A DNA stretch of 64,000 nt from JACCZX01 sp038216465 (GTDB lineage Bacteria > Pseudomonadota > Gammaproteobacteria > Burkholderiales > Burkholderiaceae_F), in NCBI GenBank assembly GCA_038216465.1, contig JBBQQC010000011.1, positions 1 through 64,000 on the forward strand. Reading direction: 5' to 3'. Within the stretch, counting starts at the first letter, position 1; every line of letters starts with the position of its first letter. Of this stretch, positions 60,915-64,000 are shown piece by piece. Position numbers and translations under genes: made by a program. The notes below the pieces were generated by a model. That model did no database searches. It was not told the origin of the DNA and saw only the letters and a list, made by a program, of their open reading frames with translations.

Positions 60915-61414
60915 AAACGCTCTGCGCCGTTCGCAACATCGCGCTTGCGACGGATATAGACGATTTTTTCGACGCGCGCCACCACCATGCCCTCATCGTC
61001 CTTGACATCGACGTTGAACAGGTGCAGGTGCTTGTCGCCGGCTTCGGTCATGCGCCGTATCTGAGCCAGGTCGTCGTCGTGCAGGTGAAAGCGTGCCCAC
61101 ACGCGGCCACGGCCCGGCGCCAGGTATTCGATCGATCCCGACTTGTCCCACACGCGATACCCGTTGCCCAGCGTGCGCAGCAACATCACCCTCAGGAATG
61201 GATCGGTCATTGCGTAGAGTGAGCCGCCGAAATGCGTGCCGCCGTAGTTGCGGTTGCTCCAGCGCAGCCGCATGTCGACGGTGACACTGCGGAAGTCGGG
61301 CGCAATGTGGCGCACGCGAATTCCGGCACCGACGTATGGCGGCCACAGATTAATCAGGAAGCGCAAGGTGCGCGCCGAGATGTTCCGTACCATCTGCAAA
61401 GTGTAGGCAATCAC
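60911..61414 (-). CDS. DUF4442 hotdog-fold protein (predicted thioesterase)
   Basis: 167 residues from GTG; an ATG seven codons on is an alternative start. LRWSNRNYGGTHFGGSLYAMTDPFL is the hotdog motif of DUF4442, followed by DKSGSIEYLAPGRGRVWARF. Members are thought to hydrolyse acyl-CoA; no substrate is known. Divergent from the CoA-transferase gene with eight bases between starts and overlapping ugpQ. Confidence 0.82.
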   Translation of the reverse strand: MIAYTLQMVRNISARTLRFLINLWPPYVGAGIRVRHIAPDFRSVTVDMRLRWSNRNYGGTHFGGSLYAMTDPFLRVMLLRTLGNGYRVWDKSGSIEYLAPGRGRVWARFHLHDDDLAQIRRMTEAGDKHLHLFNVDVKDDEGMVVARVEKIVYIRRKRDVANGAERL

Positions 61415-61422
61415 GGGTCACG

Positions 61423-62643
61423 ATGAAGTCGCTCGGGCATTTGCGTGTGCTGGATCTGACCCGCGTCCTGGCCGGTCCATGGTGTACTCAGCTGCTGGCG
61501 GATCTGGGTGCCGACGTAATCAAGGTCGAGAGGCCGGGTCACGGCGACGACACACGCGGCTGGGGACCGCCCTATCTAAAGGATGCGACCGGCTCGGATA
61601 CAACGGAGGCGGCGTACTACCTGTCGACCAACCGCGGCAAACGCTCGGTGACTATCAACATCGCATCCGCCGAAGGCCAGGCGCTTGTGCGCCGCCTGGC
61701 CGCGAATTGCGACATCGTGGTTGAGAATTTCGTTACTGGCCAACTCGCGAAATACGGTCTCGACTACGCGTCGCTCGCAACGCTCAACCCGCAGCTGATC
61801 TATTGCTCGATCACGGGCTTCGGTCAGACCGGGCCGCACCGTGAGCGCGCCGGTTATGACTTCATCATGCAGGGCATTGGCGGCTTCATGTCGATCACCG
61901 GCGAGCGCGATGACCGCCCCGGCGGCGGCCCGCAAAAGGCCGGCATCGCTGTGTCCGATCTGATGACCGGCATGTATTCGGCGGTCGCGATCTTGGCGGC
62001 GGTCACGCACCGCGAGCGCACCGGCGCGGGACAGTACATCGACATGGCGCTCTACGACGTGATGCTGGCGATGCTGGCCAACATGAACATGAACTATCTG
62101 ACATCGAATGTGGCACCGGGTCGAGCGGGGAATGCGCATCCCAACATCGTGCCGTACCAGGTGTTTGCCACCGCCGACGGTCACGTCGTGCTCGCGATCG
62201 GCAATGACGCGCAGTTCGTCAGGTTCTGCGATGTCGCCGGGGTGTCGCACCTAGCTGGCGACGCGCGTTACCAGCGCAACGCCGATCGTGTTCGCAACCG
62301 CGAAGCGTTGATCGCTCAGCTCGATGTCATCATGCGCGCGCGTCCGACTGCTTACTGGGTCGAGCGGCTCGACGCTGCCGGCGTGCCGTGCGGACCCATC
62401 AACGACATTGCGCAGGCACTGGCCGACCCGCAGGTCGCCGCGCGCGGATTGCGCGTCGATTTACCTCATGTGCTGGCCGGTACGGTGCCGCTGGTCGCCA
62501 ATCCGATCAAGCTCTCCGCCACACCGCCCGGTTACGAGCGCGCGCCGCCGCTGCTCGGAGAACACACGGCAGAAATCTTGCACCAACTGGCTGGCGTGAA
62601 TGACGACGAACTGCAGCGATTGCGCGCACACCACATCGTCTGA
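61423..62643 (+). CDS. Family III CoA-transferase (CaiB/BaiF)
   Basis: 406 residues. LRVLDLTRVLAGPWCTQLLADLGADVIKVE at the N-terminus, SVTINIASAEGQAL, FGQTGPHRERAGYD and the catalytic Asp179 in AVSDLMTGMYS. Moves CoA between carboxylic acids; formyl-CoA:oxalate and succinyl-CoA transferases are relatives, but the acids here are unknown. Overlaps the acylphosphatase gene by one base. Confidence 0.9.
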   Translation: MKSLGHLRVLDLTRVLAGPWCTQLLADLGADVIKVERPGHGDDTRGWGPPYLKDATGSDTTEAAYYLSTNRGKRSVTINIASAEGQALVRRLAANCDIVVENFVTGQLAKYGLDYASLATLNPQLIYCSITGFGQTGPHRERAGYDFIMQGIGGFMSITGERDDRPGGGPQKAGIAVSDLMTGMYSAVAILAAVTHRERTGAGQYIDMALYDVMLAMLANMNMNYLTSNVAPGRAGNAHPNIVPYQVFATADGHVVLAIGNDAQFVRFCDVAGVSHLAGDARYQRNADRVRNREALIAQLDVIMRARPTAYWVERLDAAGVPCGPINDIAQALADPQVAARGLRVDLPHVLAGTVPLVANPIKLSATPPGYERAPPLLGEHTAEILHQLAGVNDDELQRLRAHHIV

Positions 62644-62924
62644 TGGCCGCGCGTCATTTCACCATTACCGGCGCCGTGCAAGGCGTCGGCTTCCGCTATG
62701 CGATGTGCGCAGAGGCCCGCCACCTGCAACTGGCGGGCTGGGTGCGCAATCGCGCCGACGGCAGCGTCGAAGCACTCGCGGTCGGCGAGTCGGCGGCGCT
62801 CGAGGCACTCGCCCGGTGGGCGCGGCGTGGACCGCCGGCCGCGCAGGTGCATGGGGTTCAGATGCGTGCCGCCAGCGAAAGCGAAGCGGCTGACGCCGGC
62901 AGGTCGTTCAATCAGCGTGGCTAG
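62643..62924 (+). CDS. acyP: Acylphosphatase
   Basis: 93 residues, single acylphosphatase domain. TGAVQGVGFRYAM holds the catalytic Arg18, and GWVRNRADGSVEALAVG holds Asn36. Hydrolyses acyl phosphates such as carbamoyl or acetyl phosphate in the cytosol. Coupled to the CoA-transferase by TGATG. Confidence 0.93.
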   Translation: MAARHFTITGAVQGVGFRYAMCAEARHLQLAGWVRNRADGSVEALAVGESAALEALARWARRGPPAAQVHGVQMRAASESEAADAGRSFNQRG

Positions 62925-63012
62925 ACCGCATCAACCAGGTGCGGGTTCTACTCCGAGTGGGTGCGGCGATGAGAGATACTGACGACTCTCAACATCACAC
63001 GGCGGGGACAGG

Positions 63013-64000
63013 ATGCATCGGCGCCACGTACTTCGCACTTTCGGAATCAGTCTCGCGACGGCCGCCGCAGCCGCCGTCGGCGGGCGCGTCAATGCACAGC
63101 CGGCGTATCCGGCAAAGCCGATCCGGCTCGTCGTGCCGTATCCGCCCGGCGGGCCGCTCGATGCTGCCGCACGTGCACTGGCAGAGCGCGTCAGGGAAAC
63201 GCTCGGCACTATCGTCGTCGAGAATCGTCCCGGCGCGGGTGGCAGTCTCGGCGTTGATCAAGTGGCCAAGGCGCCCGCCGACGGCTATTCGCTGGTCATC
63301 GGCGCCGTAGCGACGCATGCAGTCAACCCGTGGCTGTTCTCGAAGTTGCCGTACGACCCAATCAAAGACTTTGCTCCGATCACGCTGATCGCGCATGTGC
63401 CCAACGTGCTGGTGATGACGCCCGAGCGCGCCGATCAGCTGGGAGTCCGCAGCGCACGCGAACTGATCGACTACGCGCGAAAAAATCCGGCGCGCCTGAA
63501 CTACGCGTCGGGCGGCAACGGCAGTGCCGGCCACATGGCCGGCGAGCTGATGAAATCGCAAGCGAGAATTTCGGCGCTGCACATCCCCTACGCGGGCGCC
63601 GCGCCGGCACAGCTCGGCTTGCTGGCCGGGCAAACCGATTTCATGTTCGACAACCTGGCATCGGCAACAGCGCAGATCAAGGCCGGCAAGTTACGAGCGC
63701 TGGCTGTGACTACCGCAAAGCGCGCGACCGCGCTGCCCGATGTACCGACGATGGCCGAAGCCGGTTTACCTGGATTCGATGTGTCCACTTGGTTCGGCGT
63801 GTTCGCACCTGCGGGCACCCCAGCTGCCATCGTGTCACGTTTGAACGAGGCGCTGACCACGGCGCTGCGTTCGCCCGAAATGAACGAGCGTCTGACGAAA
63901 ATGGGCGCCGAGCCGGCACCCACCACGCCGGGCCAGTTCTCCGAGCTGGTGCGCAGCGAGCTCCGTAAGTACCAAACAGTCGTGAAATTCTCCGGTGCAA
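63013..64000 (+). CDS. Bug/TctC-family tripartite tricarboxylate transporter binding protein (3' truncated by window)
   Basis: About 329 residues are present and the frame is open to the last base. Signal peptide with an RR motif near the start (RRHVLRTFGISLATAAAAA), then YPAKPIRLVVPYPPGGPLD, the typical Bug opening, VVENRPGAGGSLGVDQVAKAP, and PYAGAAPAQLGLLAGQTDFMFDN. Periplasmic carboxylate receptor. No tctA/tctB lies in the window, so it may be one of the many orphan Bug proteins of Burkholderiales. Confidence 0.92.
   Translation, partial: MHRRHVLRTFGISLATAAAAAVGGRVNAQPAYPAKPIRLVVPYPPGGPLDAAARALAERVRETLGTIVVENRPGAGGSLGVDQVAKAPADGYSLVIGAVATHAVNPWLFSKLPYDPIKDFAPITLIAHVPNVLVMTPERADQLGVRSARELIDYARKNPARLNYASGGNGSAGHMAGELMKSQARISALHIPYAGAAPAQLGLLAGQTDFMFDNLASATAQIKAGKLRALAVTTAKRATALPDVPTMAEAGLPGFDVSTWFGVFAPAGTPAAIVSRLNEALTTALRSPEMNERLTKMGAEPAPTTPGQFSELVRSELRKYQTVVKFSGA

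Noticed and set aside
62939..63310. Plus-strand 123-codon frame overlapping the Bug-protein start
   Set aside because: Overlaps the signal-peptide-bearing Bug frame, which has clear family motifs and runs to the window edge.
1..64000. CRISPR array, insertion sequence, prophage or attachment site
   Set aside because: No repeated spacer pattern, transposase, integrase or recombinase gene was seen anywhere; the tRNA genes are not followed by duplicated ends or foreign genes.

Overview
This is a GC-rich, densely coded chromosomal segment from a betaproteobacterium, most likely Burkholderiales or a close relative. The evidence is gene order and gene type: a divergent fur/bamE pair, bamE-dapB, a zapB-like gene followed by zapA and 6S RNA, a purM-family gene followed by hda, HAD phosphatase, pcnB, folK, a deoxynucleoside kinase and panC, and the run queA-tgt-yajC-secD-secF. 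An orphan Bug/TctC binding protein at the right edge fits as well. I see no transposase, integrase, phage gene, CRISPR array or clear compositional island, so this reads as core genome.

Layout. 1-2.5 kb holds the end of a glycerol-3-phosphate ABC importer (ugpA partial, ugpE, ugpC). 2.5-7 kb carries fur, bamE, dapB, exbB, exbD, an orphan ParA-type ATPase, zapB-like, zapA and 6S RNA. 7-14.3 kb is mixed: a fused cyclic-nucleotide-domain/thioredoxin-reductase-like flavoprotein without the redox cysteines, a CPA1 antiporter, DUF4197, EVE-domain and TSUP proteins, a Crp/Fnr regulator and a GrpB-family protein. 14.2-18.9 kb is a minus-strand malonate module (malonyl-CoA decarboxylase, a crotonase-family protein, malonyl-CoA synthetase) directly downstream of lgt. 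18.9-22.6 kb has ilvD, a small Trp-rich membrane protein, a cytochrome c and a D-amino-acid dehydrogenase. 22.8-27.8 kb is a full branched-chain amino-acid ABC importer (livK-H-M-G-F), followed by an HlyD/ABC-2 exporter to 31 kb.

31-38.8 kb runs mainly on the minus strand: an unknown anchored protein, a transglutaminase-like protein, argC, a 2Fe-2S flavin reductase, a DsrE protein, tRNA-Thr(CGT) and queG. queG is tightly divergent from tsaE-amiC, and dedA closes the block. 38.9-50.3 kb carries mutL, a Bcr/CflA efflux pump, miaA, a flavoprotein, the divergent purM-family gene and the hda-to-panC block. 50.4-56.6 kb has tRNA-Leu(CAA), queA, tgt, yajC, secD, secF and a cytochrome b561. 56.6-61.4 kb has small minus-strand genes, purB, a GST, a glycerophosphodiesterase and a DUF4442 protein. 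The right edge has a family III CoA-transferase, acylphosphatase and a truncated Bug protein.

Genes that act together include uptake of glycerol phosphates (ugpAEC, with a UgpQ-like phosphodiesterase 58 kb away), malonate to acetyl-CoA, branched-chain amino-acid uptake, queuosine synthesis (queG, queA, tgt), other tRNA modification (miaA, tsaE), and Sec export. Many neighbours overlap by ATGA or TGATG, which points to translational coupling. I found no clearly new multigene system. The best leads are the cysteine-less cNMP/TrxR fusion with its small partner, the PurM-family variant at the purM locus, the atypical start of the nucleoside kinase after folK, a short leader ORF before grpB, and a possibly leaderless mutL.
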